Origin: Hormiphora californensis
Taxonomy: Eukaryota > Ctenophora > Tentaculata > Cydippida > Pleurobrachiidae
Assembly: GCA_020137815.1 (NCBI GenBank)
Contig: CM035355.1
Coordinates: 7,314,597-7,378,596, forward strand
Reading direction: 5' to 3'
DNA length: 64,000 nucleotides
Position numbers and translations under genes: made by a program. Below, in pieces: positions 28,201 through 37,700 of this stretch (position 1 is the first letter of the stretch; every line of letters starts with the position of its first letter). The notes below the pieces were generated by a model. The model was not told where the DNA came from, ran no database searches, and worked only from the letters and a program-made list of their open reading frames with translations.

Positions 28201-30025
28201 TTAGGGGGTGTTTCAAATTAGCCGCCATTTCAAATAGCCAGTCGCTACCCTACCATTCAGTCTTCAGATAATTTCTACAGAATATTAAGCGATATTGTAT
28301 CTTGTCTAGATTGTCTGATAGAGCATTTATAGCAAACCGTCTACTGGGTACAGTGGTCTCTCTTATCGGTGCTACCAGTAACACAACATGTGGGACTATC
28401 AACTATGTCAACTCTAATGGTCAATCTGAGAGTGCTCAAACCTACACGGTTTCCTGTCCCGCTACTACCGAGAAAACGAATGCAGTTTTTATCTCTGATA
28501 ACGTTATTGAGGAGACGGAGGACAAAGACCACAACCGTATGATCATGAACGTAGCAGAAGTTATGATCTACAATTTTACAGGCAAGTTTGACGTTTTGCG
28601 CTGAATCTGACTTGATTCCCAATCAAAAATTTATCTATCACCAGATTGTAAAATGAACATATGATTTGATTATCAAAAGAAATTGTTAGAGTAGCTACTT
28701 GGTAGAAATAGTGTAAACTGTAAGAAAATATATTTCACTAAATTGAGATATTTCCCAGACTTAAAGTGCCCAGACGTCACTATAGACGGATCGGTGACCC
28801 ATTCCTGGGATGATCAAGATGTAGGAGATACTATCGAAGTAGAATGTAAGAAACATCATTTTCTAATTGGGGAGGCCAATCTGACATGTCAGGGAAATTC
28901 AACGTGGCAACTGTATCCCAAGTGGAGTGGTGAACTACCAACGTGTAAAAAAATGGGTAAATATAAACTCATTCAACAATTCTTTATTTTCGAATAAATT
29001 TTAACAACTCAGTCCCTATATATTTTGCTTCAGATGCCATGTCAACGATAAAGTTAGCGTTAAATGTGCAAAGAAAGCCAGCCGGCTTGACCTGCACCCG
29101 GCAGTAGTCGATATGGCCACCAAAACTTAAATTTGCAACTACCAACTCAATACCCTAGATATCATTCAATAAGTAATAAATATGAGTTATGTTTAGGGTT
29201 ATTCTTTGGCCACGTCGTGCCCCCCCCCCCATGTGTTCATCAAAAAAGTCAAAGGGTAGGTCTTTCTCAATCACTGGGTAAGCCTGCGGTGCTTTTCCCC
29301 GATTCAAAGCCTTGCTATGCCCCGAATGAGAGAAAGTTTAATCATGCAACTAACCATTCAACGATGTCTCCAGCGAGTCACACAACTTCCTCCACTCATC
29401 TGCTTCTGTATCTCTCTTCTCCTTTTCCGCTGCCAGCTCCCCCTCCAGATCTGCAATCCTTGCATTATTCCGGGAATCATTCTCCTGGAAGTCCATCATC
29501 ACCTGCCGCATCTGGTCCCGGGTATCCCTCAGGACAATCAACTCCGAAAGGAAATCTTCCCGTTCACTCGATATGTGGGATATTTTCTTTTCCAGGGCTA
29601 GAATTTGTGTTTCCGATATTTTGTTGTCTTCTGTGATTGAGTCTTCCATCAGCTGGAGGTCTGTTTTCAGCTTCTGATTTGACTGGTACATTTGTTCATT
29701 CTCCAGGGATAACTGGGAGAGCTGAAAAAAAACCTCGATGATGAAAAATTTCAAAAGTAAATAGCATAGTGTATTGAATCTATGAAGGGAAACACCAAAT
29801 ACAGACACGCTGTCATACTTTGCCACGAAGCGATTCATTGTCTTGTCCTAAATCCGATATTTCTTGCTTCAATGTTGTCTTTGCTGCATCATTATCAGAG
29901 TTTGACTTTTTCAGTAACAGCTGCTGCTTCTTCAACAGCTTGATGAGGTCCTCCTTGGATGCATTGTCCAACTTGGAGCTTGGGGTACCTCTTGACACGG
30001 GCGTTGTACGCCCTGAATCTGACAT
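16291..30025 (-). CDS. GCC2: Golgin GCC2 (GRIP and coiled-coil domain protein 2, GCC185)
   Basis: A trans-Golgi tether: a long parallel coiled coil whose C-terminal GRIP domain binds Arl1-type GTPases. Eighteen exons join in phase, about 1076 residues: 29819-30025, 29355-29721, 26679-27052, 26347-26538, 26089-26127, 25453-25608, 25131-25349, 24700-24951, 24247-24379, 23722-23963, 23419-23559, 23077-23246, 22634-22781, 22165-22293, 21892-22015, 21651-21745, 16653-16751, 16291-16434. Family marks are the N-terminal SKEDLIKLLKKQQLLLKK, the internal LITMELADYQRS, LLVKKSKKEAADGK and EFEGYKVRVHSVLKQQK, and the GRIP region VRRLEKMIG, VEYLKNILLK (conserved Tyr) and ERLVPVLSTVLQLTKEE. It is shorter than the vertebrate protein (about 1,680 residues). 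Intron 2 contains a whole gene on the other strand; intron 16 contains the CR1-like copy B. The last exon's acceptor is uncertain (16434 keeps frame; 16450 would need 2 more bases). Confidence 0.92.
17034..18275 (+). CDS. Retrotransposon ORF1: gag-like protein with CCHC zinc knuckles
   Basis: The 413-residue ORF is uninterrupted. The middle (about 150-280) looks like the RRM-like nucleic-acid-binding region of ORF1 proteins. Residues about 300-350 hold cysteine/histidine knuckles: CFHCQGFGHIAGSIYC, ICCFCAGSHQTKDC and MKCVNCE. These proteins coat the element RNA. The ORF ends at TAA 18273-18275. The heptamer A AAA AAC (18206-18212) lies 60 bases before the stop, in the register for -1 slippage into the endonuclease frame. 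Confidence 0.9.
   Translation: MTVTSNYDICITKSDFEDVLAGEVFSNDYKGSDLLVCLGRGDTVCPSSVHKPQLWHLLKACYNMLPASAPFSVPGDQTDLRESFAKLHKDLVSTISALVKPMENSRSDIGGGDPEEPVTPTMKHYVNIKTGINEEGGPGFCAKKWTDEVKPKVETALKTIPVVRSRVNSDHTRLYFPDEDQMKEAEKVLTPLAQDCSMSFFSEEAKKLEPKVTINDLDPDLLKKETILAAILDKNVDIRKLYHEDKKLKVVFVSERDRYAVIQMAPEIRRLLSTNGDKINLGLRQHFVKNRYHVIQCFHCQGFGHIAGSIYCPQKDTPICCFCAGSHQTKDCRAKKNNETGRMKCVNCEVGGSREDKKYSKTHTASSMWCPSYINERARLMERTAGVSKEEKNLYWTRTKEELHRKRLGRLGH
18206..18212 (+). promoter_or_regulatory. Candidate -1 ribosomal frameshift site (A AAA AAC)
   Basis: In the ORF1 frame the codons are GAA AAA AAC, so the heptamer has the X XXY YYZ register. The -1 frame is open from 18161 (after TGA at 18158-18160) to TAA at 18413. 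It has no ATG before the endonuclease start (KIGTLNVRSLINKTGG, from about 18256). CCTGT at 18212-18216 could pair with ACAGG about 30 bases on, but no strong stem or pseudoknot is obvious. Confidence 0.55.
18276..21206 (+). CDS. Retrotransposon ORF2: AP-type endonuclease and reverse transcriptase
   Basis: The long open frame (976 codons from an ATG abutting the ORF1 stop) encodes an apurinic-type endonuclease (IIAGDLNFQ, GGTLDLVITT, TTSDHFLV) and then a reverse transcriptase ([58 protein letters not shown] near residue 666). Together these nick the target and copy the RNA there. The motifs are those of the CR1/L2 branch. The first about 45 residues of this frame are not endonuclease. The real N-terminus (GTLNVRSL, CDICLIQDSG) lies in the -1 frame from 18161 to 18412, so the true ORF2 overlaps ORF1. 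This copy has an indel between about 18390 and 18415 that moves it into the present frame. The rest looks intact. Confidence 0.92.
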   Translation: MSALLLTKLEVLFRIWKRRIVIFVLYRTQETFLKSTDTGKLQEIRDNGWDIFSCPRGDRGGGGIGILFRDGIVLRQCPVKTKYKSFQVQEVLISDRDQPKRICNVYRPPYTPRSRLTEATFLSEFGDYLSELVMKQGTPIIAGDLNFQVQDDNNFYARKLLELLDSFDLQQRVPMLPTHQLGGTLDLVITTRETSLGDISIFPNGTTSDHFLVQFGIQVRPDLSNSCLKKSVHREYMDYKSVDLEGFKEDLRKADFEGGRDPEEGVVNFYRWLEGIVEKRVPRKRVRTGKKFKPWRDEELRGLLRERRNAERCWRKLGTVDAKRRFNDLKKLYGKMDREKRSLFIKEDLVAAKGDPKKLQSKLQKLLGKAETILPETTNTKNLADDFSQFFSSKVEKIRTQVNEEQKQAGDFEEPGKACHSTWKEFKEISEEELVKVVKSMSSKHCDLDPLPTWVVKECIRDLAPVLTSMVNQSLHQSTVAESLQKAIVFPTIKNLYGDREALSNYRPVSNIPFLSKLLEKVVLTQLNEYLESNSLLGKHQSGYRAGHSCETLLASMFDDVLGEMDKGNVVALICLDMSAAFDTVDHEKLLEVLQKRFGVDGDPLQWFKSYLSSRSFRVSVGDCLSDTLALLCGVPQGSLLGPILFLLYIEAVQDIVEPYGLRIKLYADDSQLYVSLVPTDSTGWSRTKVDIEECLAKVKRWMVGQWLKCNEAKTEFILLGKRSSLSKISFDPVINFGGTEIFPSECSGADGKTLGILLDHNLNLERQVNNVRKQCGLILRNLWQLHRCFDIQTKIMLVKQLIISRIDYSNILYCGLPARVLGGLQKTLNSCVRFIFNIHGHQEDYSEYFRQCHILPISYRLDFKACLIAYKIVYGTAPGYLQEMVPLDKSWGVSRTTRMTSVIDPYRLKHPKMTSINANSKLRRRRLSVFLPAIWNELPLELRSIPNVDTFKARLKTHLFVGAFGVSDGEPMAEL
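21444..21514 (+). other. 3'-terminal hairpin of copy B
   Basis: TATACCGC (21444-21451) pairs with GCGGTATA (21507-21514). The same stem, at the same distance from the (TTA)n tail, occurs in copies A and C, so it is probably the reverse transcriptase recognition structure. Confidence 0.75.
22071..22108. repeat. Perfect 10-bp-arm hairpin in GCC2 intron 14
   Basis: CTGTCTGGCG pairs with CGCCAGACAG; the core is shared with 1346-1409. Confidence 0.6.
22363..22529. mobile_element. MITE-like foldback in GCC2 intron 13
   Basis: The left arm starts GCTTGTAGTCGTATTACCGTAA and the right arm ends TTACCGTTTTCCCACTACAAGC. The arms are imperfect over about 50 bp, including CAGTAA and ACGCAC segments. There is no ORF and no clear target duplication. 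Confidence 0.6.
24517..24666. mobile_element. MITE-like foldback in GCC2 intron 8, 3-bp duplication
   Basis: CCATTTTTTTCAACTGTTCACC (24520) pairs with GGGTGAACAGTTGAAAAAAA (24640-24663). The element is flanked by ACT on both sides, which suits a Harbinger-like 3-bp target duplication. It has no coding capacity. Confidence 0.65.
27213..27491. mobile_element. MITE-like foldback in GCC2 intron 2
   Basis: The ends are CGTAGCGTCCTTTATA and TATAAAGAACGCTAC. Inside are inverted blocks: GGAGGGAGAGATAAATACCA with TGGTATTTATCTCTCCCTCC, and ACCGCCCATT with AATGGGCGGT. It lies about 280 bp upstream of the nested lectin gene. Confidence 0.65.
27769..29107 (+). CDS. Secreted lectin-like protein: signal peptide, FTP (fucolectin) domain, sushi domain
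   Basis: Four exons join in phase: 27769-28016, 28310-28581, 28759-28956 and 29034-29107, giving 263 residues. Residues 1-20 are a hydrophobic signal peptide (MIGGFVVLLILGVALRG). Residues about 22-172 form a fucolectin/F5-8-type fold (ATSRTLYLSSSDWKANNVLDG, QEQWLKLELTEP, VIIINRLSDRAF, then MIMNVAEVMIYN); such domains bind fucose-bearing sugars. Residues 177-236 are one sushi/CCP module with Cys 177, 203, 217 and 236 and a Trp before the last Cys. A short basic tail follows. Intron 2 uses a GC donor (ACAG|gcaagt). Intron 1 holds a TA-flanked MITE. The whole gene sits on the opposite strand inside GCC2 intron 2. Secretion and a defence or recognition role are inference from the domains. The last exon is short and less certain. 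Confidence 0.85.
28059..28245. mobile_element. Tc1/mariner-type MITE in lectin intron 1
   Basis: Inverted arms of about 43 bp start GCGACTGGCTATTTGAAATG and end CATTTCAAATAGCCAGTCGC, with TA on each side (28057-28058, 28246-28247). It is 187 bp long without coding capacity. The inner stem TTTAGACAT...ATGTCTAAAA also pairs. Confidence 0.8.
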
Positions 30026-30167
30026 TTCTACCTTATTAGAGAAAGAAACGTGGTTAACAGCTTATAAAATATCAGTTGAAGGCTTTCATGACATGAAGAA
30101 AAAAAATTAGGTATATAAATGAGGAGAAAGGAGGAAAAGCTGAGGAAAGAAACAAAAAATTCAGTTT

Positions 30168-31055
30168 GGCATACGTTGCAGGCCCCTTATAATATAATAT
30201 AAGGGGCCTGGAGGGAATACCGCGCTAGGGGGGAATACATAATCAATCATATCTCCGGTTCCAGATAAGGTACAGAAATCGTTTTGGTAGCGTTGGAAAG
30301 AGGAAGATAACAGCTTTTAAATGCAACCGGTTTCAGGTCTCTATCTTATCAGGAACAGGAGATATGAACCAAACTCCGCAAAATCGAGTGCGGTAAAATA
30401 AAAAATTCGAGATTTTAATTCAAATTTGAAACAAAGTGTCCCTGCAGGGACCTGTGACGTCACTTTTTGAAAACAACCAATCTTTGAACGGCTATTGCTC
30501 AGCCTCCTCAAGTCCAATTAACTTCTCTCAAAAACAGCAAGGTAGATAATTGTCAGATCTAACAGCTAGTGAAAGAATCAAGCAAAACGGACTTCAGGGG
30601 CCAAAGTTATTGGCATACGTTGCAGGCCCCTTATAATATAATATAAGGGGCCTGGAGGGAATACCGCGCTGGGGGGGAATACATAATCAATCATATCTCC
30701 GGTTCCAGATAAGGTACAGAAATCGTTTTGGTAGCGTTGGAAAGAGGAAGATAACAGCTTTCAAATGCAACCGGTTTCAGGTCTCTATCTTATCAGGAAC
30801 AGGAGATATGAACCAAACTCCGCAAAATCGAGTGCGGTAAAATAAAAAAATTCGAAATTTTAATTCAAATTTGAAACAAAGTGTCCCTGCAGGGATCTGT
30901 GACGTCACTTTTTGAAAACAACCAATCTTTGAACGGCTATTGCTCAGCCTCCTCAAGTCCAATTAACTTCTCTCAAAAACAGCAAGGTAGATAATTGTCA
31001 GATCTAACAGCTAGTGAAAGAATCAAGCAAAACGGACTTCAGGGGCCAAAGTTAT
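30168..31055 (+). repeat. Tandem duplication of a 444-bp unit
   Basis: Units 30168-30611 and 30612-31055 are almost identical. Each starts with GGCATACGTTGCAGG and then the palindrome CCCCTTATAATATAATAT...AAGGGG. Each also carries CAGGAACAGGAGATATGAACC, seen again near 15430. There is no credible ORF. Confidence 0.9.
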
Positions 31056-31330
31056 AAGCACCGCCGTTTTTTCGACCGCAAAGTTATTTTCGACCCAGCC
31101 GGGCTCAGGCCAAACGCGCGCGCGGCATTCCCTCCAGTCCCCTCGTTGCGGGGGTGCGCGCATGAGGGGGCTGCAGCGCATTCCAACCAAAGTTATAAGC
31201 ACCGCCGTTTTTTCGACCGCAAAGTTATTTTCGACCCAGCCGGGCTCAGGCCAAACGCGCGCGCGGCATTCCCTCCAGTCCCCTCGTTGCGGGGGTGCGC
31301 GCATGAGGGGGCTGCAGCGCAGCCGCATTC
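31044..31330 (+). repeat. Tandem duplication of a GC-rich 130-145 bp unit
   Basis: CCAAAGTTATAAGCACCGCC through GGGGGCTGCAGCGCA occurs twice in a row, directly continuing the 444-bp units. The ORFs across it are repeats of the same sequence. Confidence 0.9.
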
Positions 31331-32116
31331 CAAAAATTCAGTTTGAGATCTTTTTTTGTGATCTGAAATTTTCAATTTCTCGATCAGCTTCAGATCACAT
31401 GATGCGCGGCGTCCATATTAATTATTGCGCGGTTTTGTTTTGCGCGCACAAAATAGCACTCAATTTTCGCGCGAGATGCACCACTTGGTTGGCGTTTGTT
31501 CGCTAGTCCAAATTGCTCTCATCTCGCCGAAAGCGTCCCATGGCTGGAGCAAGCGTAAATTTAGTTTCGTCACGTTTTACAGACTATAACAGTGCACTGT
31601 CGCTCTACACACACACACACATGCAGAGTGTATAATACAGTGCCGGGACAAGTAAAACAGGAGATATTTTCCTATAAATCAACAATATATATAACATCGT
31701 GTATTAATACTCTCTCTTACACGGTATATACAAGTCTCTCTCTTTCAACCTGTGCGAAAAACAGCAGCGATCAAATTCTAAACATACATTTTGTTTTGTC
31801 CCTTTCCATTCAATTTCATAAACTCTCCCATTATCACCTTTTACTTGACCCCAAAGTATGTATAATCCATCTCTTTCTCTCTTTCGCTTTTTCTCTCTTT
31901 CTCTCTCTGCCTTTCTTTCTTTCGGTTTGACAACTCTTAAGCCCCATACTTCTGTCAAAGGTTATCCCTTTTTTGCAATACGCAAGTTCTCTCAATAAAC
32001 CTCCCTCTCTATCCCCTAGATTTCTCTCTGTCCCTTCAATTTTTCAGTTTTCTCTCTCTCTCTCACTCTCTTTCCCTCTCTCTTTCTCTCTCTTTCTCTC
32101 TCTTTCTCTCTCTTTC

Positions 32117-32184
<68 letters not shown>

Positions 32185-32667
32185 TGTCTCTCTCTTTTTT
32201 TCTCCCTACCCCTCTCTTCTCATTACCCCAAACGCATCTTATTCCAAAGACATCTTGCCCTAAATACCGAGAAACCAGATATTGATTAAATATATTATAT
32301 TTAATATCTCCAACCAAGTCATATATATCTCACTCACTATCCCTCTCTATTTCTCTCTTAGGAGAGAAGTAAAACGAAAAAATTTTTAAAAGAAACCAAC
32401 CCTTTTTAAAATGTAGTTATACTGCATGTATTCGCTCTACTATAAGGGAGGCCTCCCCCAAAACAACACACTGACACAACACACATACATAAACACAGAA
32501 TTGACACAGATTGATGCGTGCAGGACCTGCAGGTTCAATAATCTCTCTCTCTCACTCTCTCTCTCTCACTCTCTCTTTCTCTACCTCTCTACACAAACGA
32601 GAGTGGCGGGAAAACATCTCTTGAAATCCCCTACTCTCTCTCTCTCTTATTTTACACACTAAATAGT
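31331..32667. other. Gene-free interval with CT microsatellites
   Basis: It contains (CT)n tracts at about 32043-32190 and 32540-32660 and no splice-bounded exons that I can see. Its last part is the probable 3' UTR of the G-alpha gene. Confidence 0.7.
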
Positions 32668-34664
32668 CTACTGTAACATTAGCTGCCGGAGATTGTTTTG
32701 GAGGATCGTATCTTTCACTGCTGAAAAAACGTACTCAATGTTTTTAGTGTCTGTGGCGGTGGTGAAATGGTGAAATAACGCTCGGTCCCGATTTCTCCTC
32801 ACATTATCGAACATGTCAAGAAGGAAATCTTGGACCTCCTTTATCACTCTCGGATCTCCCTTGAATTGGGGGAAAAACCGACTGAAATCGGAGGTTGGGA
32901 GCTTCTTTTTCAGCAGATCCGTCTTGTTGAGAAAGAGAATGATGGAGACATCTTTGAAGCACTTGTTGTTCACAATCGTGTCGAAGATGTTACAGCTCTC
33001 CTCCAGTCGCGGTGTCCTCTTGTCTTCCACTATCACCTGGGTAGAGGGTTGTTATGTTCAAACCCATTTTATTTAATGGGGGTATAGCTAGGGAGAGGGT
33101 TGTTATGTTCAAACCCTCTTTTACATTTGTTGCAGAGCCAGGAGAGAGAGGGTCGAAGCAGGCAAGAGGGGATAGATTTAAGTTAAAAGTTAGTCAAGCA
33201 TTATAGCTTCTATAATTTTAGCGTTTATAGAAGATTCTATGGGAGGCAAATTATTGGAGGGAGAGAAACTTGGAAGAGTTAATTTAAAGATGGGAAAGAA
33301 TTTTTAGGACAGATTTCGATCTGCCGAGCCCAGACTCTAAGAAATTCATATATTCATGAAGTCCATTTCCTAGAATCTGTATATATGGGCCGGGGCCCAG
33401 ATGCATCTAGATGATCTATAATATATGTATATATTGTTCGGGGATTAATTAGGATAATAGTTTAGTGAGAACTGAGAGTTGGAGCAACAAGTGGGAGTTG
33501 TCCCTGTTGAAATGGGCAGATAATGGAAATGGGTAGACAATTGCTAACACAGGGTGGGTTCATTAACAGGTTGGGGAGAGTGGGCGTGCCACAAAGTCTA
33601 ATAAAGAACGATTTAAATAATACATCACTGCGCTGGCAAGCGCAAAGGTGACCACCACCTCCCCCCAGCCGCGCGTGCCAGAAAGCAGTAATAAGTTTTT
33701 TCAGTTTTTAGCCAAAAATGGCATTTTGCGACGCCCATAGCGAAGCCCCCACTGCACCAATCGGTCTGAAATTTGGTATACAGTGTCACGTAGACTAGAT
33801 CTACCAGTGTTCAAAAGGGCAAGTCTCTATCTCTTTTAGTTTCAGAGTTCTGACATGGTGAAAAAAGCAATAAATGTCCCTGGTCTATATATGTACATAC
33901 ATACATACATATAGACGCTTTTTTACACAATTTGCAGACAGTTTTCTGGAAAGACTACATAAGATAGACACTTCTCGTTTGTTGCATTCGAAAGATAATC
34001 GTTTGAATTGTGTTATTGGACGGTTTTCATGTTCCAGGTCCAACCAGAACGTCTTAAAATACTGTCATAAAGTTAAGACATTTTTCAAATAAACCAAATT
34101 TCTTTGAGCTCAATTTACACATTGAAGACGGCTTCTGATTGAAAAATGGAGACCACACTTGCGAAAGGTAATCGTCTAAACTTTCAGAAACTATATAGCG
34201 AATTTGTGAAATTCTATTTTCAAGGGTCTTAAATCGCGTCTGAAGTATTAAGACTGTATGAAAATAGATATGACGATAGTGTGTTTTTCGCCATAGCGAC
34301 CTCAAATCTCGTCCAATCGATCTCAAACTTGGTCAGCATCTTTATCTAGATGAGCCTGATACTAATTTTTTCACTAGCATGACGTTATAACGTCGTGACG
34401 TCACGCTATGACGTCACAATGACGTCAAAATTGAAATTTTCGTATTTTAGCGATTCCTGACGGTCTCTACAAGTTCTACTACGTCCAGACATGTCTTACA
34501 TCGTATTTTAAATCAGAAAATACCAAAAATATACCTAAATTATGCCAAAAACTAACAGAAATTAGTTGGCTGGAAAGGTGACCACTTTTGTTGTCAAACT
34601 GACACCTTTGCCCGGCCCGGGTTACTGAGAGAGAGGGAGCTGGATTGAGGAAGGAGGAGAGAGG

Positions 34665-34740
<76 letters not shown>

Positions 34741-37700
34741 GAAATCATAGTGATCAGAGAGGGAAAGATAATGATGAAAAAACCCGGAGAGGGCAAAGGT
34801 GTCAGTTTGACAACAAAAGTGGTCACCTTTCCAGCCAACTAATTTCTGTTAGTTTTTGGCATAATCTGTCAATAACTTTTGTTTTGTTATATTTGTTTCA
34901 CTAAAAGGCTTCCTTCCCCTATAGACTGATCGTCCTTTAATAAAATATCCCAAAATTGACCTTATTTAGTAAACCAACAACTAGCTCTCTCCATTTAATA
35001 GGGATCACTGCGCTGGCAAGTGATTATATACCACTCGTTTTACCTGATCATAAGCAGAAGAAGCAACGAAGAAAAGAACGGATGTAACGGACTGATCGAA
35101 GCACTTAAACCATTTGTGTCGTTGTAACCGCTGACCACCCACATCTACCATATGGAATGGAACCTCTGGAAGAAATTATCAAATTATAATAAATTATAAA
35201 TTACAATTTAAAAATAAATATAAAATAAGAATGCTTTATTCTAGAATGTTCAAGAGGGTCTTGACGCAAGAACACTGAACCACGATAGATGAGTCATCCT
35301 TTTATGGAGGTAATATTCAATAAAAACGAATCTTATGACATATTGTGATAAGAGCTTCCTTAGAACAAATTCTAATTTCGACAGTCCTTCTATCAAATTG
35401 TATTAAGCACTAAATTGACACTCGGCACACTGTCTGGTGTCTCGAAATTTAGAAAACAGTTCCTACTTTTTATTTGGAAGATCTCTTCCTTGATTCCCGT
35501 CGTTTTCTTCCGGAGTCTCAGCAAGTCTTGTTGTACCGGATGGACGTTCTGGAAATGAGGCGTATTAGAAAGTAGATAGAATTGAAGCAGGAACCGACCG
35601 AATCTGGAAACACTGGTCCCTGATTGGCTGATAACCAGTCACGTGACCTAAATAACGAGTTCTGATTGGTTGTTTACTTGTTTCGGTCGGTTCCTGAATT
35701 GAAGGAATGAAAAACACAGTTATTAAAGTCGGTGGCGGCAGATTGCGAATGTATTGTAGAATGAAAGAAAAATATTATTTTATGGGGGTTGCACAAGATG
35801 GAGAGTATAATTTCATAACGACATATACCACTAAGTATTTATCCCTAAACCGCTTAACCGGACTGTCGAGAGATCAGTAAGAGGGCGATAGAGCAGACAA
35901 GATAAAACCCCACATACGACATACACCCCCCCCTTATTCCTTAATCGCAGAAAGACACTACTAGCTAAATAAGGGATATGTAATTTGTACGTGTTTGGGG
36001 GTGTTTATTTTTTCTCGTCTTTCCCTCAGTAGGATGATTAGATTCCCTTTTACAATTTCCACACGGCTATAAACCTAAGCCGTGCTATACCCACGTCCCA
36101 CATCGTTGTATACTGAATACCAGAGATTCAATACACATAAACACTTGCCATATTCTAACCCTCCTTTACATTTGTACCTTCGAGAGAGCAAATAAACCGA
36201 ATAAACGCCCCTTCTCAGACAGAATGATTGGTGAGTGGTATTCTGGTTAAATGCCCAGCCTCTCCTCCCTTCTAAACGGTTACGTATTGCTGCCCCACCC
36301 TCTTATAAACGGTTACGTATTGCTGCCCCACCCTCTTGTAAATGATTCGCTGCAATATCATATTCTTTCTTTTCCGCAGTAAAGTACTGCACTTAGAGAA
36401 TGAAGCATGTATGGAATTATTATATGGAGAGTGAAGTATAATATGGGTGTAGTAAAACTCAAATAAAAGATAGATAGATAGATTAAGATAGTTGTGTGTA
36501 GAACTTAAATAAAAGATAGATTAAGATAGTTGGGTGTAGAAGTTAAATAAAAGATAGACGAAGATAGTTGTTATAATATCCTGCTGTTAGCGGCGGTAAG
36601 TTATTTTTGCCACAAAAAGGAGGGAGATACAATTCTCTTGCTGCGCTTACCTACCTTTGAGGCCCCTATTCTCTCTTTATCCCTCTCTATCTTTCTCTCC
36701 CATTTCTCTCCCTCTCTCTCTTGTACACAAAAACAATATGGTAACAATGAACTACTATATACGTATTATAGACCTCTGAGGCCTCTTTTGTTTAGGCCAC
36801 TGCACTGGGACAGAGAGAATGGGAGACAGAGAGAATGGGAGACAGAGAGAATGGGAAATAATGAATGATGAAACAAAGGATTAAACAACAAAAAAGTGTG
36901 AACAAAGGGTGAACAAATTGTGATATATGAATCAAACAGGATTTCACGACAAACAACAAAGATCTACGATCTAAGTTTACTCTCATGTTTCGATTGCTTG
37001 TTTCTAATAATAGCTTTGTCGTAATATTTGTTTGGTTATATTCTCATTATAAGGAATGAAAGTTCATTAAAAAAGAATACCTCCAGTCTGATATTCGACC
37101 CAACATGTGTGTCGTAGGGGAGAGAGAGAGAGAGAGAGAGAGAGGGGGGTGGGAGAGAGAAATTGAGAACGCGAAATATGATATAGTAAACACGGACACA
37201 CGGACACACACCGTGTGTGCTAAGATTGTGAGAGCTTCTACGGGGAATGAACTAATGATGAGAATTTGTCCAGTGACCCACATTTAAAAAAAGTATAATG
37301 TTTTAGGTAATCTGAGTGAAAATGACGACAGAAAATAAATATGATTCTGATCAAAAGAATTATTATATCCGGCCTTTAAGAACTTGTAACATTACATGAT
37401 AGGCAGCTGTCTTGAAACATTGTCCGGGAACAGTTTCAAGACGGCTGCCCATGTCCGCATGAAGAATTCAACAGCCGCCCCGTGGCCCGTTGTATTTATT
37501 ATTTCGACATGACATTTCGCCCAGTTTCACAATTTGAGTGAATCACAAATCTACTCAACTACCATATTAAACCTAGACAGCAAAATTATCCCAACCATGG
37601 ACTCTTCACTCTGCTAAAAAGTTTGGGGAATTCAGAAAACTAATGAGTTTACCCTCGATATAATAGTCATTTCCTGCTTAATATTGGGCTCAAAGATGTA

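Noticed and set aside
29133-29636. Plus-strand 167-codon ORF after the lectin gene
   Set aside because: It runs antisense through GCC2 exon 2 (29355-29721), which has phase and family support.
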